Notes under the pieces: model-generated
Database searches by the model: none
What the model saw: the letters and a program-made list of their open reading frames with translations, nothing else
Told to the model about the DNA's origin: nothing
Shown here: one piece after another, positions 1-9,243 of the stretch
How positions within the stretch are numbered: position 1 is the first letter of the stretch
Layout of the letters: each line of letters opens with the position of its first letter
NCBI RefSeq assembly: GCF_001510715.1
Contig: NZ_LMTJ01000005.1
Span: 438,642-502,641 of the forward strand
Length of the DNA: 64,000 bases
Direction of reading: 5' to 3'
DNA from: Bacillus sp. FJAT-29814
GTDB lineage: Bacteria > Bacillota > Bacilli > Bacillales > Cytobacillaceae
Made by a program: the position numbers and the translations under genes

Positions 1-1996
1 CCTTAAAGAAGAATTTAAGGATACGACAGATCATCGCCAAAAAGAAATTGAAAAACAAACGAAAAAGTTTATTTTTGCGGCAATTCTTTCGTTCCCGTTG
101 TTATGGGCAATGGTCGGACACTTCTCATTTACTCAATTTATTTGGGTGCCGGATGCGTTCATGAATCCATGGGTCCAGTTGGCTCTGGCCACCCCGGTTC
201 AGTTCATCATCGGTGGACAATTCTATATCGGGGCCTATAAAGCATTGAAAAACAAAAGCGCCAATATGGACGTTCTTGTTGCCCTTGGCACTTCGGCAGC
301 TTATTTTTACAGTTTATATTTATCAGTGATGTCGCTTGGCAACAGTGCTCATATGGTCGAGCTATATTATGAGACAAGTGCCGTTTTGATTACATTGATT
401 CTGTTAGGCAAACTGTTCGAAGCCAGAGCGAAAGGGCGTTCCTCGGAAGCGATTAAGAAACTCATGGGATTGCAGGCCAAGACGGCCACCGTTAATCGAA
501 ACGGAATAGAAATCGAAGTCCCGATTGAAGAAGTCATTGTTGGCGATATTCTTTATATTAAACCAGGTGAAAAAATCCCTGTGGACGGGATGATCATCGA
601 GGGACAATCCGCCATTGATGAATCGATGCTGACAGGGGAAAGTGTCCCGGTTGATAAAAAGATCGGTGACGAAGTCATTGGTGCAACACTTAACAAGAAT
701 GGGTTCCTAAAAGTCGAAGCCACAAAGGTCGGCAGAGATACAGCATTGGCACAAATCATTAAAGTCGTTGAGGAAGCGCAAGGCTCAAAGGCGCCGATTC
801 AGCGTCTGGCTGACCAAATCTCCGGAGTTTTTGTCCCGATCGTTGTCGGCATTGCTGTTCTTACCTTTATTGTGTGGTATGTGTGGGCTGAGCCTGGCAA
901 CTTCCCGGAAGCATTGGAAAAACTGATTGCCGTGCTTGTCATCGCCTGTCCTTGTGCTCTAGGGCTCGCAACGCCTACTTCAATTATGGCCGGTTCCGGC
1001 CGGTCGGCAGAATTCGGCATTCTGTTTAAAGGCGGCGAACATCTGGAAATGACCCACCGGATCTCTACGGTTGTGCTCGATAAGACCGGCACCGTTACAA
1101 ATGGAACACCGGTATTAACGGATGTGCTGACAAGCGAAGCATTGACCGAGGAGGAATTCTTGACGTTAGTTGGTTCTGCTGAAAAGCAATCCGAGCATCC
1201 CTTGGCACAGGCAATTGTGCAAGGGATAAAGGAAAAGGGAATCTCTCTAAAGAATCCGACTGAATTCGAAGCGATTCCTGGATTCGGGATTAGAGCCATT
1301 ATTGATAAACAGGAAGTCTTCATAGGGACTAGAAAATTAATGAATAAATACAATATTTCAATCGCGAATGCTCTTGGCAAAATGGATGAATTGGAGCGTG
1401 CAGGGAAAACCGCGATGCTGGCAGCCATTAATGGCGAGTATGCCGGAACTGTCGCTGTCGCCGATACTATAAAAGAAACATCAAGAACCGCGATAGACCG
1501 CCTTAAAAAAATGGGGCTTGATGTCATCATGATTACTGGTGATAATGGGCAAACGGCCAAAACAATTGCTGCCCAAGCAGGGATTGACCATGTCATTGCC
1601 GAAGTGCTGCCGGAGGGTAAGGCGGACGAAATCAAAAAGCTTCAAGCACAAGGCAACAAGATAGCGATGGTCGGGGATGGCATTAATGACGCCCCGGCGC
1701 TGGCGGTTGCCGATATCGGCATGGCAATCGGGACAGGGACCGATGTGGCGATGGAAGCGGCGGACATTACGTTAATCCGCGGCGATTTAAACAGCATTGC
1801 CGATGCCATCTATATGAGCAAGAAAACCATCACCAATATTAAACAAAACCTGTTTTGGGCTCTGGGCTACAATTCGTTAGGTATTCCTATTGCAGCCCTT
1901 GGATTCTTAGCTCCATGGGTGGCCGGTGCAGCAATGGCCTTTAGCTCGGTTTCCGTTGTCCTCAATGCACTTAGACTGCAAAAGGTAAAACTATAA
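1..1996 (+). CDS. copA: Copper-translocating P1B-type ATPase, 5'-truncated by window edge
   Basis: The reading frame is open from base 2, so the N-terminal metal-binding (HMA) domains lie outside the window. What remains shows the P1B ATPase order: membrane helices, actuator loop with TGES, the CPC ion-binding motif in [11 protein letters not shown], the phosphorylation site DKTGTVT, the SEHPLA motif, MTGDNGQTA and [10 protein letters not shown]. The last helices carry the MxxSS motif ([15 protein letters not shown]) typical of Cu(I) pumps. The enzyme exports Cu(I) across the membrane at the cost of ATP. It is followed by a strong terminator, so it ends its own transcript. Family assignment is firm; Cu(I) specificity follows from the CPC and MxxSS motifs. 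Confidence 0.95.
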   Translation, partial: LKEEFKDTTDHRQKEIEKQTKKFIFAAILSFPLLWAMVGHFSFTQFIWVPDAFMNPWVQLALATPVQFIIGGQFYIGAYKALKNKSANMDVLVALGTSAAYFYSLYLSVMSLGNSAHMVELYYETSAVLITLILLGKLFEARAKGRSSEAIKKLMGLQAKTATVNRNGIEIEVPIEEVIVGDILYIKPGEKIPVDGMIIEGQSAIDESMLTGESVPVDKKIGDEVIGATLNKNGFLKVEATKVGRDTALAQIIKVVEEAQGSKAPIQRLADQISGVFVPIVVGIAVLTFIVWYVWAEPGNFPEALEKLIAVLVIACPCALGLATPTSIMAGSGRSAEFGILFKGGEHLEMTHRISTVVLDKTGTVTNGTPVLTDVLTSEALTEEEFLTLVGSAEKQSEHPLAQAIVQGIKEKGISLKNPTEFEAIPGFGIRAIIDKQEVFIGTRKLMNKYNISIANALGKMDELERAGKTAMLAAINGEYAGTVAVADTIKETSRTAIDRLKKMGLDVIMITGDNGQTAKTIAAQAGIDHVIAEVLPEGKADEIKKLQAQGNKIAMVGDGINDAPALAVADIGMAIGTGTDVAMEAADITLIRGDLNSIADAIYMSKKTITNIKQNLFWALGYNSLGIPIAALGFLAPWVAGAAMAFSSVSVVLNALRLQKVKL

Positions 1997-2007
1997 AACA
2001 TGTTTTG

Positions 2008-2038
2008 AAGGCTGACACATAATTGTCAGCCTTTTTTC
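2008..2038 (+). terminator. Rho-independent terminator after copA
   Basis: An 8-bp perfect stem (GGCTGACA/TGTCAGCC) with a 6-nt loop, extended by two A-T pairs, is followed by six T residues. It sits 11 bases after the copA stop. Confidence 0.9.
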
Positions 2039-2097
2039 GCTTTTACACTATCTTTAGCTAGTATACTAATTTTAAAATAACCTTTTTAAAGAACTGG

Positions 2098-2793
2098 GTG
2101 AGAGGTTTGAATCACATATTATTAATCGAAGATGAACAAAGTGTATCCGGTGTTATTACAGCATATTTGGAAAAGGAAGGCTATCAGGTTCATTGTGCCG
2201 GGACCGGTTTAAAGGGGGTCGAACTTTTTCAGCGGAATCCCATTTCCCTTGTAATCCTTGATTTAATGCTGCCCGACATCAGTGGCGAAGAAGTGTGCAA
2301 AATCCTCCGCAGTACGTCTGATGTTCATATTTTTATGCTGACTGCCAAAGGGGCGATTAATGACCGGATTGAAGGATTAAATATTGGGGCGGATGAGTAC
2401 CTGATTAAGCCCTATAGTCCCAGGGAACTGACAGCGAGAGTAAACGCCCTTTTTCGCCGGATTAATGGTAAAGTTCGCTCATCCGGCGCTGTTTTTGATG
2501 ATGGGAATTTATCCATTGATTGCGAAAAACGGTCAGTAAAAATACAAAACCAGGAAATTCCGTTCACGCCGAATGAGTTTGATATCCTCTGGACACTTGC
2601 AGCCAATAAAGGAAAAGTGTTATCAAGAGAGCAGCTAATCAATAAGCTTTACGGCGAGGACTTCGATGGGTTTGACCGTACGATCGATGTCCATATCAAA
2701 AATATTCGCAAGAAAATCGAGACTGATACCAAGAATCCAAAGTATGTTGTAACAGTGTTGAAAGCAGGTTATAAATTTGGCGGTGAGTGGTAG
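2098..2793 (+). CDS. OmpR/PhoB-family response regulator
   Basis: 231 residues: an N-terminal receiver domain with the acidic pair E11-D12, the phospho-acceptor D55 in LVILDLMLP and the conserved lysine in EYLIKPY, then a C-terminal winged-helix domain ending in the usual DVHIKNIRKK and YKFGGEW elements. The start is probably GTG, since a TTG nine bases downstream lies directly on the purine-rich stretch. The next gene, a histidine kinase, overlaps its stop by one base, so the two form a two-component system. The stimulus cannot be read from the sequence. Placement after copA suggests but does not show a link to metal stress. Confidence 0.9.
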   Translation: MRGLNHILLIEDEQSVSGVITAYLEKEGYQVHCAGTGLKGVELFQRNPISLVILDLMLPDISGEEVCKILRSTSDVHIFMLTAKGAINDRIEGLNIGADEYLIKPYSPRELTARVNALFRRINGKVRSSGAVFDDGNLSIDCEKRSVKIQNQEIPFTPNEFDILWTLAANKGKVLSREQLINKLYGEDFDGFDRTIDVHIKNIRKKIETDTKNPKYVVTVLKAGYKFGGEW

Positions 2794-4163
2794 TGCAATC
2801 CATCTCCAGAAGATTGAGCCTATTATTTATTTCCTGTACTGTTGCGGCGATTTCCCTCGTTACATTGTTTGTTAATGTCACAGTGTCGAATAAGTTTAAT
2901 CAATATATGGTCGATATCCAGAACAAACGTTATCAGCGAATCGTATCATTTTTTGAAGACGCCTATAAACGGGAAGGGGCTTGGACGAGCAACACAGGTA
3001 TCGAACTGATGCATGAAGCGTATATGGGCAATTATTGCTTAACGCTTCGTGATCAAAACAAAAGGCTGGTGTGGGGGATGAACCCTAATGACATTAAAAG
3101 CCAGCTGAGCATGGGAATGATGCCGGTCCAAGAAAAAGGCGTCTATACAACCAAAACATTTAAACTGAAAGAGGATGGCAAACTCGTTGGTTATGTCGAT
3201 ATTGGCCAATATAATTCTGTACTGCTTACTGAAGAGGACCAAAATTTTAAAACATCAATCAATAAAAGTATTATTGCCAGCGGGGTTTTGACACTTGTTA
3301 TTATCGGTGCCTTAAGCCTGTACTTTTCAAGACAGTTCTCCATTCCGATTCTTGAAGTAGCCAAGCTTTCTGTCGGGTTGTCTAAAGGAAATTTTGATAT
3401 GAAATCAAATAGCAAAAGTAACATTAAGGAACTCGAGGACCTGCGCAATAGCGTCAACATCCTGGCAGGTAAATTAAATTACCAGGACAGGCTTCGAAAA
3501 AAACTGGTTTCAGACATCTCGCATGAAATACGGACGCCCTTAAATGTATTGCAAAACAATTTGGAGGCAATGATTGATGGGGTTTATCCGATTACATCAG
3601 AGAAATTGACATATTTAAATGAGGAAGTCATCCGGTTTGGAAAGTTGATCAATAGTTTAAATAATCTTAAGGAGTTTGAAGCAGAAAGCACGAAATTAAA
3701 TTATGAACCGATTGTGCTGGATGAATTGATTTCAGATGTTTGCAAGGATTTTTATCTGGCTGCTGAAAAAAAGAAAATTAAAATTGATTATCATATTCAT
3801 GGAGATAAGCATTATACTATTACCGGCGATCGGGATAAAATCAAACAGGTTTTTATTAATCTAATGTCAAATGCCCTTAAATTTTCATATCCAGAAGGCA
3901 GGGTAGAAATTATGCTTTTTGAAAACCAACAGCAGATTGTTGTCGAATTGATCGATAACGGGATTGGAATTAACCAAGATGATTTGCCTTTTATATTTGA
4001 GCGCCTTTATCGCGGGGATAAAAGCAGAAAGGAAATTGAGGGCACGGGTATTGGTCTAACCATTGTCAAAAATATACTGCAGCTCCACAATGCCAGTATC
4101 GCAGTGGAAAGCAAGGATGCAAAAGGGACAAAATTTACAGTTTATTTTTCAAAGATTGATTAA
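2793..4163 (+). CDS. Membrane sensor histidine kinase
   Basis: About 456 residues. It has an N-terminal membrane helix, an extracytoplasmic sensor of roughly 130 residues, a second helix, a HAMP-like linker, a HisKA domain with the phosphorylated histidine in SDISHEIRTPL (near residue 244) and a HATPase domain with the N box (NLMSNALKFS), DNGIG, and G boxes (GTGIGLTIV). The start is taken as the GTG that overlaps the regulator's TAG, because GGTGAG lies five bases upstream of it; a GTG six bases earlier overlaps that site. Partner of the preceding response regulator. The ligand is unknown. Confidence 0.9.
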   Translation: MQSISRRLSLLFISCTVAAISLVTLFVNVTVSNKFNQYMVDIQNKRYQRIVSFFEDAYKREGAWTSNTGIELMHEAYMGNYCLTLRDQNKRLVWGMNPNDIKSQLSMGMMPVQEKGVYTTKTFKLKEDGKLVGYVDIGQYNSVLLTEEDQNFKTSINKSIIASGVLTLVIIGALSLYFSRQFSIPILEVAKLSVGLSKGNFDMKSNSKSNIKELEDLRNSVNILAGKLNYQDRLRKKLVSDISHEIRTPLNVLQNNLEAMIDGVYPITSEKLTYLNEEVIRFGKLINSLNNLKEFEAESTKLNYEPIVLDELISDVCKDFYLAAEKKKIKIDYHIHGDKHYTITGDRDKIKQVFINLMSNALKFSYPEGRVEIMLFENQQQIVVELIDNGIGINQDDLPFIFERLYRGDKSRKEIEGTGIGLTIVKNILQLHNASIAVESKDAKGTKFTVYFSKID

Positions 4164-4167
4164 TGTG

Positions 4168-4212
4168 AAAAAAAGCCTTATAACCGAGTTCAGTCGGTTA
4201 TAAGGCTTTTTA
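4168..4212. terminator. Bidirectional terminator between sensor kinase and efp
   Basis: A long symmetrical hairpin (AAGCCTTATAACCGA paired with its complement, 6-nt loop) has A-run and T-run flanks, so it can stop transcription from both the kinase (+) and efp (-). Confidence 0.9.
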
Positions 4213-4218
4213 AAATTA

Positions 4219-4776
4219 TTACGCTCTGGATACGTATGAACCTTCGGCGGTATTAATAATAAGTTTATCCCCTTGGTTAATGAAGAATGGGACTTGAACG
4301 ACAAGACCTGTCTCAAGAGTGGCTGGCTTGGAACCGCCGGATGCAGTATCCCCTTTTATTCCTGGTTCAGTTTCTGTCACTTCAAGTACAACTGTTGTTG
4401 GCAATTCAACACCAAGAGTTTCATGGCCAAACATCATAATATGGACTTCCATATTCTCTTTCAAGAATTTTAGTTCATATTCAATGCTGCTTGCCGGTAG
4501 CTCAACCTGCTCGTAGGAATCCATATCCATAAAGACGTGTTGGTCGCCACTTGCATAAAGATATTGCATTTTCCGGTTATCAATTTGCGCTTTTTCTACT
4601 TTTTCACCGGCACGGAATGTTTTTTCCTGAATCGCGCCATTACGAAGGTTGCGCAGTTTGGAACGGACAAATGCCGCACCTTTACCCGGTTTTACGTGTT
4701 GGAAATCCATGACGCGCCAAATGCCGCCGTCGACTTCGATTGTTAACCCTGTACGAAAATCATTAACAGAAATCAT
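4219..4776 (-). CDS. efp: Translation elongation factor P
   Basis: 185 residues, the standard length, with the three beta-barrel domains of EF-P. K32 lies in the loop HVKPGKGAA, the place where B. subtilis EF-P carries a modified lysine. The C-terminal signature appears as [19 protein letters not shown] enters the ribosomal E site to rescue ribosomes stalled on polyproline stretches. A GGAGG site precedes the ATG. It is transcribed leftwards with the upstream peptidase yqhT, 22 bases away, as in B. subtilis. Confidence 0.97.
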   Translation of the reverse strand: MISVNDFRTGLTIEVDGGIWRVMDFQHVKPGKGAAFVRSKLRNLRNGAIQEKTFRAGEKVEKAQIDNRKMQYLYASGDQHVFMDMDSYEQVELPASSIEYELKFLKENMEVHIMMFGHETLGVELPTTVVLEVTETEPGIKGDTASGGSKPATLETGLVVQVPFFINQGDKLIINTAEGSYVSRA

Positions 4777-4798
4777 GTAACATATCCTCCTAAGTTCT

Positions 4799-5860
4799 TT
4801 ACAAAATAATGAGTTCCTTTGTTGAATGAGTCAGTGTTTCGTTATGGTCATTCGTAATCAGCAGATCATCCTCAATTCGAACGCCACCAAGGCCCGGTAT
4901 ATAAATTCCTGGTTCACAAGTAACAACCATTCCTGGCTCCAACACCATATCAGATTTAAATGAAAGCGCTGGGCCCTCATGAACCTCTAACCCAATTCCA
5001 TGCCCGGTTGAATGTCCGAAGAATTCACCGTATCCTTTTTCAGTTATATAGTCTCTTGTTAGGGCATCGGCTTGCTTTCCTGTAAGGCTAGGTTTGATTC
5101 CGGCCACGCCGCGAAGCTGTGCTTCAAGGACAATTTCATAAATGTCCTTCAGTTTTGTATCAGGAGTACCGACGGCAACCGTTCTCGTGATATCGGAAAC
5201 ATATCCTTTATAATAAGCGCCATAATCTAGTGTAACGAAATCTCCTGCCTCAATGACCTTATCGCTTGCAACTCCATGAGGGAGGGCAGAGCGGTATCCG
5301 GAAGCAACGATCGTATCAAAGGATGAGGAAACAGCACCCGCTTTTCTCATAAAGAATTCCAGCTCATTGGAAACTTCAAGTTCTGTTTTTCCTGGGCGAA
5401 TAAAATCCAAGATGTGCTTAAACGCAGCATCGGCAATATCCGCCGCTTCCTTTAATATCTTAATCTCTGCTTCAGTCTTTATCAAGCGTAACTTTTCAAT
5501 TACTCCAGAAATCGGAATAAGTTCAGCTTCTGTTTCGTTATCATATACTGTAAAAGAAGAGTATGTGAGATGGTCCTCTTCAAATCCCAGCTTTTGAATG
5601 CCCAGCTGTTTCGATAGTTCTGCTACTTCTTTCGGAATAGAATCGTTAAATTTAATGATTTCAAATCCTTCACACTGCTTTTTTGCTTGTTCAATATAAC
5701 GGAAATCTGTAATAAACATTGCTTTTTCAGCGCTGATTAAAACAACTCCTGAACTGCCGGTAAAGTTTGATATATATCGGCGGTTAAATGGACTGGTGAT
5801 TAGCATTCCATCAATTCCATTATCAGTAAAACTATTACGCAACTTTTCCAACTTCGTCAT
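4799..5860 (-). CDS. yqhT: M24-family Xaa-Pro dipeptidase/aminopeptidase
   Basis: 353 residues from the ATG that gives [11 protein letters not shown] and is preceded by AAAGGAG; an upstream in-frame ATG would add 17 residues without a good ribosome site. The N-terminal creatinase-like domain is followed by the pita-bread catalytic domain. Metal ligands are visible as D in TLDYGA, D in VSDITRT, H in [15 protein letters not shown] in TCEPGIY and E in VRIEDD. It cleaves peptide bonds before proline. Pairing with efp, which helps make proline-rich proteins, is the conserved Bacillus arrangement. Confidence 0.92.
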   Translation of the reverse strand: MTKLEKLRNSFTDNGIDGMLITSPFNRRYISNFTGSSGVVLISAEKAMFITDFRYIEQAKKQCEGFEIIKFNDSIPKEVAELSKQLGIQKLGFEEDHLTYSSFTVYDNETEAELIPISGVIEKLRLIKTEAEIKILKEAADIADAAFKHILDFIRPGKTELEVSNELEFFMRKAGAVSSSFDTIVASGYRSALPHGVASDKVIEAGDFVTLDYGAYYKGYVSDITRTVAVGTPDTKLKDIYEIVLEAQLRGVAGIKPSLTGKQADALTRDYITEKGYGEFFGHSTGHGIGLEVHEGPALSFKSDMVLEPGMVVTCEPGIYIPGLGGVRIEDDLLITNDHNETLTHSTKELIIL

Positions 5861-5938
5861 CGTTTCAACTCTCCTTTTCTCCTCCATGCCTAGACAGAAA
5901 TATTTTATCACAACCTTCTGCAGCCTACTAATAACAAC

Positions 5939-6436
5939 TTAGGTCGCGGCCTCTTTTTCTTCCATTTTTTTATTTTGATATTCGTAGCTGATCGAGTAGC
6001 CAATGAAGATTCCATAGATGCTAAAGAGACAAACGGAGCTAATGATGGTATTCCGGCTTAAATCAGCTATTGGTTTTATCCCCGGAAAAAGTGGATTGAT
6101 TAAAAAGAACACGATCAAGAATAAAAGGATTCCATATCCAAGACCGAACCACCAGCTACTATACTTTTTTAATAATGCATAATATAGAAACGCAACGGCA
6201 ATCGACAGAATTCCGAGTATGAGTATCGAAACGAGTGTTCCTTGCCAGCCAAATTTCCATTTTCCAAGCAGCCATGGTTCAAGAAGAACGTTTGGCCGAA
6301 TTTCAGTAAAATGAAAATAGTACGCCATAAAACCAATTGTACTCCAAAACAGGCCTCCAAATAGTCCTGTCCAAAAGACCATTATCGGCATGGGCATTGG
6401 TTTTGGATAGTTTCCTAATTCATGCTCTTTTGTCAT
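5939..6436 (-). CDS. yqhR: YqhR-family membrane protein
   Basis: 165 residues from the ATG preceded by GCAGGAGG; the longer open frame upstream lacks such a site. Four hydrophobic helices are visible: near the N terminus (MVFWTGLFGGLFWST), two central ones, and FSIYGIFIGYSISYEY near the end. No catalytic motif. Position and layout match B. subtilis YqhR, which is usually found beside yqhQ and efp. Function unknown. Confidence 0.8.
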   Translation of the reverse strand: MTKEHELGNYPKPMPMPIMVFWTGLFGGLFWSTIGFMAYYFHFTEIRPNVLLEPWLLGKWKFGWQGTLVSILILGILSIAVAFLYYALLKKYSSWWFGLGYGILLFLIVFFLINPLFPGIKPIADLSRNTIISSVCLFSIYGIFIGYSISYEYQNKKMEEKEAAT

Positions 6437-6681
6437 ATTGATGACCTCCTGCTGAATTTTTTTCTGTATGATTCCTGTTGGTGCTGTTGAATAAATGCCA
6501 CTCATAGTATGCCCATGTGTTACCATTGCCTTGCATGTTAAAAATTTTCCTAAAATAAATGGAAATCTTAAGCCATCTCCTAGAGGTTTTTTCATTTTTC
6601 TAGTAGAATACAGATAAGTACATATACAGATGAAATAATTTCTGCATAGTGCAACTTTCTTATAGGTTGGTGTTAAACTAC

Positions 6682-7626
6682 ATGTCCAATTCTCAAAAGC
6701 CTGTATATGGCGGTCAAGCGGTTGTGGAAGGTGTAATGTTTGGCGGTAAGCATCATTATGTTACTGCGATTCGTAGAAAAGACCATTCTGTCGAATATTT
6801 CCATTTGCCGCGAAAAAGCAAGCCCTCGTTAACTATGTTGAAAAAAATCCCGTTTATTCGTGGAATCATCGCCATCATCGAAGCCAGTGCAAACGGATCC
6901 AAGCATCTAAACTTCTCCACTGAACGATTTGACCTCGACCCTAAAGAGGATGATACGCTTAAGAAGCAAGAGGTTTCTAAATTGACCATGTACCTTGGAG
7001 TCGCCGTAATTGGGGTCATTTCATTTCTGTTCGGGAAATTCGCTTTTACGTTAATTCCTGTTTTTCTGGCGGAATTAACAAAACCGATTTTTCCGTCAGA
7101 CTTTGCGCAGGTAATGGTAGAAAGTACCTTCAAGTTAATCCTGCTGCTTTCCTATATTTATTTTGTGTCATTGACACCTCTAATAAAAAGGGTGTTTCAA
7201 TATCATGGCGCTGAGCATAAAGTAATTAATACCTATGAATCAGGTGCGGAGTTGACCGTTGCAAATGTGCAAGCCCATTCCCGGCTCCACTATCGATGCG
7301 GCAGCAGTTTCATTCTGTTTACTGTTATTGTAGGAATGTTTATCTATTTGCTTGTGCCGACAAGCCCGCTATGGTTACGAATCGTCGATCGGCTTTTGTT
7401 AATCCCGGTTGTGCTTGGAATTGCTTTTGAAATTCTGCAATTTACGAACAAATTAAGGGATATACCCGTACTAAAATATTTGGGTATTCCAGGGCTTTGG
7501 CTTCAGTTGTTAACGACCAAGGAACCAAATGATGAACAGGTGGAGGTGGCGATTCTTTCCTTTAAAGAATTGCTTAGAAGAGAAGAGGAAACGTCTAGAA
7601 TCATCCAAACAGAAGAAATTGTCTAA
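6682..7626 (+). CDS. yqhQ: DUF1385 membrane protein YqhQ
   Basis: 314 residues from the ATG giving MSNSQKPVYGGQAVVEGVM; the GGQAVxEGVMM-type opening is the hallmark of DUF1385. Several membrane helices follow, and the motif YHGAEHKVINTYE sits in the middle, with histidines and glutamate that look like a metal or catalytic site. The upstream ribosome site is weak (AGGTTGGTG). It runs opposite to yqhR and with yqhP. In other bacteria DUF1385 genes lie beside prfA/rpmE. The exact role is not established. Confidence 0.88.
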   Translation: MSNSQKPVYGGQAVVEGVMFGGKHHYVTAIRRKDHSVEYFHLPRKSKPSLTMLKKIPFIRGIIAIIEASANGSKHLNFSTERFDLDPKEDDTLKKQEVSKLTMYLGVAVIGVISFLFGKFAFTLIPVFLAELTKPIFPSDFAQVMVESTFKLILLLSYIYFVSLTPLIKRVFQYHGAEHKVINTYESGAELTVANVQAHSRLHYRCGSSFILFTVIVGMFIYLLVPTSPLWLRIVDRLLLIPVVLGIAFEILQFTNKLRDIPVLKYLGIPGLWLQLLTTKEPNDEQVEVAILSFKELLRREEETSRIIQTEEIV

Positions 7627-7692
7627 ATCTTCCCTTTTAAGTGTTTAAAAGAATAAAAAAATGCTTATGATGCTCTTAGGGAGGTGGCTTTC

Positions 7693-8073
7693 TTGAAATA
7701 TCGAACATCCACAATTGTTGTTGCGGGACTGATTATTCTCGCGTTATTAGGCATTTTTACTAAATTTACAACCAATCCTGCTCAGTTTATACAGAATATC
7801 TTTGTCTTCGCCGTAATTGGCTTGATTATTTTTTTTGTTGTTCGGAAATTTTCAAATTCGAGCCCTCAAAAAAGAGAGCAGCGGGCATTTCTCAAAGCAG
7901 CCAAAAGGTCAAAGAAACGATTGCAGCATAAGGGTGGAGAAACGAATATAAAAGGTTCCGCTCTTGGTACATTGTCTACATTGAAGAAAACCAAAGCCAA
8001 AAAGAAGCCTCCTGCTCACCTGACGGTTATCGATGGGAAAAAAGGGAAAAAGAAAAATCGAGCGTCTTTCTAG
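7693..8073 (+). CDS. yqhP: YqhP-like small membrane protein with basic tail
   Basis: 126 residues from a TTG preceded by GGGAGGTGG. Two N-terminal hydrophobic helices (about residues 8-27 and 34-52) are followed by a very basic cytoplasmic tail rich in KK and RSKKR, ending in KKGKKKNRASF. The place between yqhQ and yqhO and the layout fit B. subtilis YqhP; this rests mainly on synteny. The stop lies inside the stem of the following terminator. Function unknown; the tail could bind nucleic acid or phospholipid. Confidence 0.75.
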   Translation: MKYRTSTIVVAGLIILALLGIFTKFTTNPAQFIQNIFVFAVIGLIIFFVVRKFSNSSPQKREQRAFLKAAKRSKKRLQHKGGETNIKGSALGTLSTLKKTKAKKKPPAHLTVIDGKKGKKKNRASF

Positions 8074-8087
8074 CCGCTCGATTTTTT
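8053..8087. terminator. Terminator overlapping the 3' end of yqhP, facing yqhO
   Basis: The stem AAAAATCGAGCG pairs with CGCTCGATTTTTT around a 10-nt loop. It starts inside yqhP and, having A and T runs on both sides, can serve the convergent yqhO gene as well. Confidence 0.85.
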
Positions 8088-8097
8088 ACGTTTTTGC

Positions 8098-8982
8098 TTA
8101 ATATCCCCAGCGGTCCAAAAACTTCTTGGCTTGGTTTCTGCCGAGCTCCAATAATGCCTTCTTCTTTTCCTCCGTCAAATGGAACTCAATCGGCATTATC
8201 CCTTCTGCAGGGATAAAAATAATGTTTTGTGCATGTTTTTTCGAAATATATCTTGAATCATGGGCGTCCTTCATTGTTTCGAATAGGGCACCAAAAAGTT
8301 CTATGCCATTATCGATTTTATGTTTTTCATGCTCATACTCGCTGGAACTTAGCTTAATTCCAAGGACAGGCCTAAGCTTTTTAACGTTTTCCTGGTCAAA
8401 CAGCCACATCGGGAAGTTGCTTAGTACCCCTCCATCAACCAAAATATTGGTACCATCATGCGAGCGCATCTTCACAGGTTCAAAAAAATAAGGGATGCTG
8501 CAACTGATTCGGATGGCCTTTGCAATCGAGAATGTTCCTGGCGTTATGCCGTATTTCACCAAATCATCAGGAAAAACCATCATTTGCCCATTAGAGAGGT
8601 CCGACCCAATTACACGTAAGGTGTTGGCCGGTAAATCGGAAAAGGTCCGCAGTCCCTTAACTGCCAATTTACCTCTTAGCCATTTTTCAAGTTCATTCCC
8701 CTTATAAAGGCCCAATCGCCAATACAACAGCAACCATTTTGCAAATTTAAAGGGAATGAAGGTCTTTCTTGAATCTAGCAGAGCTTTTAAGTCCACCTCA
8801 TCCATCATTTGATAAATTTCTTTGCTGGTATATCTGGCGGCGATTAGTGCTGCAATGATGGAACCGGCACTCGTTCCTGCTAACCTGACAAACCGAAATC
8901 CTCTTTTTTCTATTTCCTCTAAAGCGCCTATGAGAGCAAACCCTTTGATGCCGCCACCCGAAAATACTCCATCTATATTCAT
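8098..8982 (-). CDS. yqhO: Patatin-like phospholipase YqhO
   Basis: 294 residues with all the marks of a bacterial patatin: the oxyanion-hole GGGIKG near the N terminus, the nucleophile serine in GTSAGS and the aspartate of the catalytic dyad in VDGGVLSNFP. Predicted serine acyl hydrolase acting on phospholipids, cytoplasmic since no signal peptide is visible. It is convergent with yqhP and shares its terminator. In B. subtilis the same neighbours occur. This gene marks the left border of the accessory block. Confidence 0.92.
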   Translation of the reverse strand: MNIDGVFSGGGIKGFALIGALEEIEKRGFRFVRLAGTSAGSIIAALIAARYTSKEIYQMMDEVDLKALLDSRKTFIPFKFAKWLLLYWRLGLYKGNELEKWLRGKLAVKGLRTFSDLPANTLRVIGSDLSNGQMMVFPDDLVKYGITPGTFSIAKAIRISCSIPYFFEPVKMRSHDGTNILVDGGVLSNFPMWLFDQENVKKLRPVLGIKLSSSEYEHEKHKIDNGIELFGALFETMKDAHDSRYISKKHAQNIIFIPAEGIMPIEFHLTEEKKKALLELGRNQAKKFLDRWGY

Positions 8983-9243
8983 ATGCAGCCACTCCCAAAG
9001 ATGTACTTATTGATACATCTTTAAGCGGAAACACACGGAAATAGTACGGGTGACAAGCAGAATTTTTTTCATCGAATAGTTAGGACACAGGAGTCTTAAT
9101 AGTAAAAAACTCATTCATTTAATTGCAAAATTATGTCCACAAAATGTTCACTTCCTCACAATATTCCTTCATACCGTCAACATATGAAATCCTTATACTT
9201 TACTCATCAGACAGGAACTAAAAGAGTAAAGGGAGGGTTCACT

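Noticed and set aside
799..1635. 278-codon open frame on the minus strand inside copA
   Set aside because: Antisense shadow of a strongly conserved P-type ATPase gene; no ribosome site and no recognisable domain.
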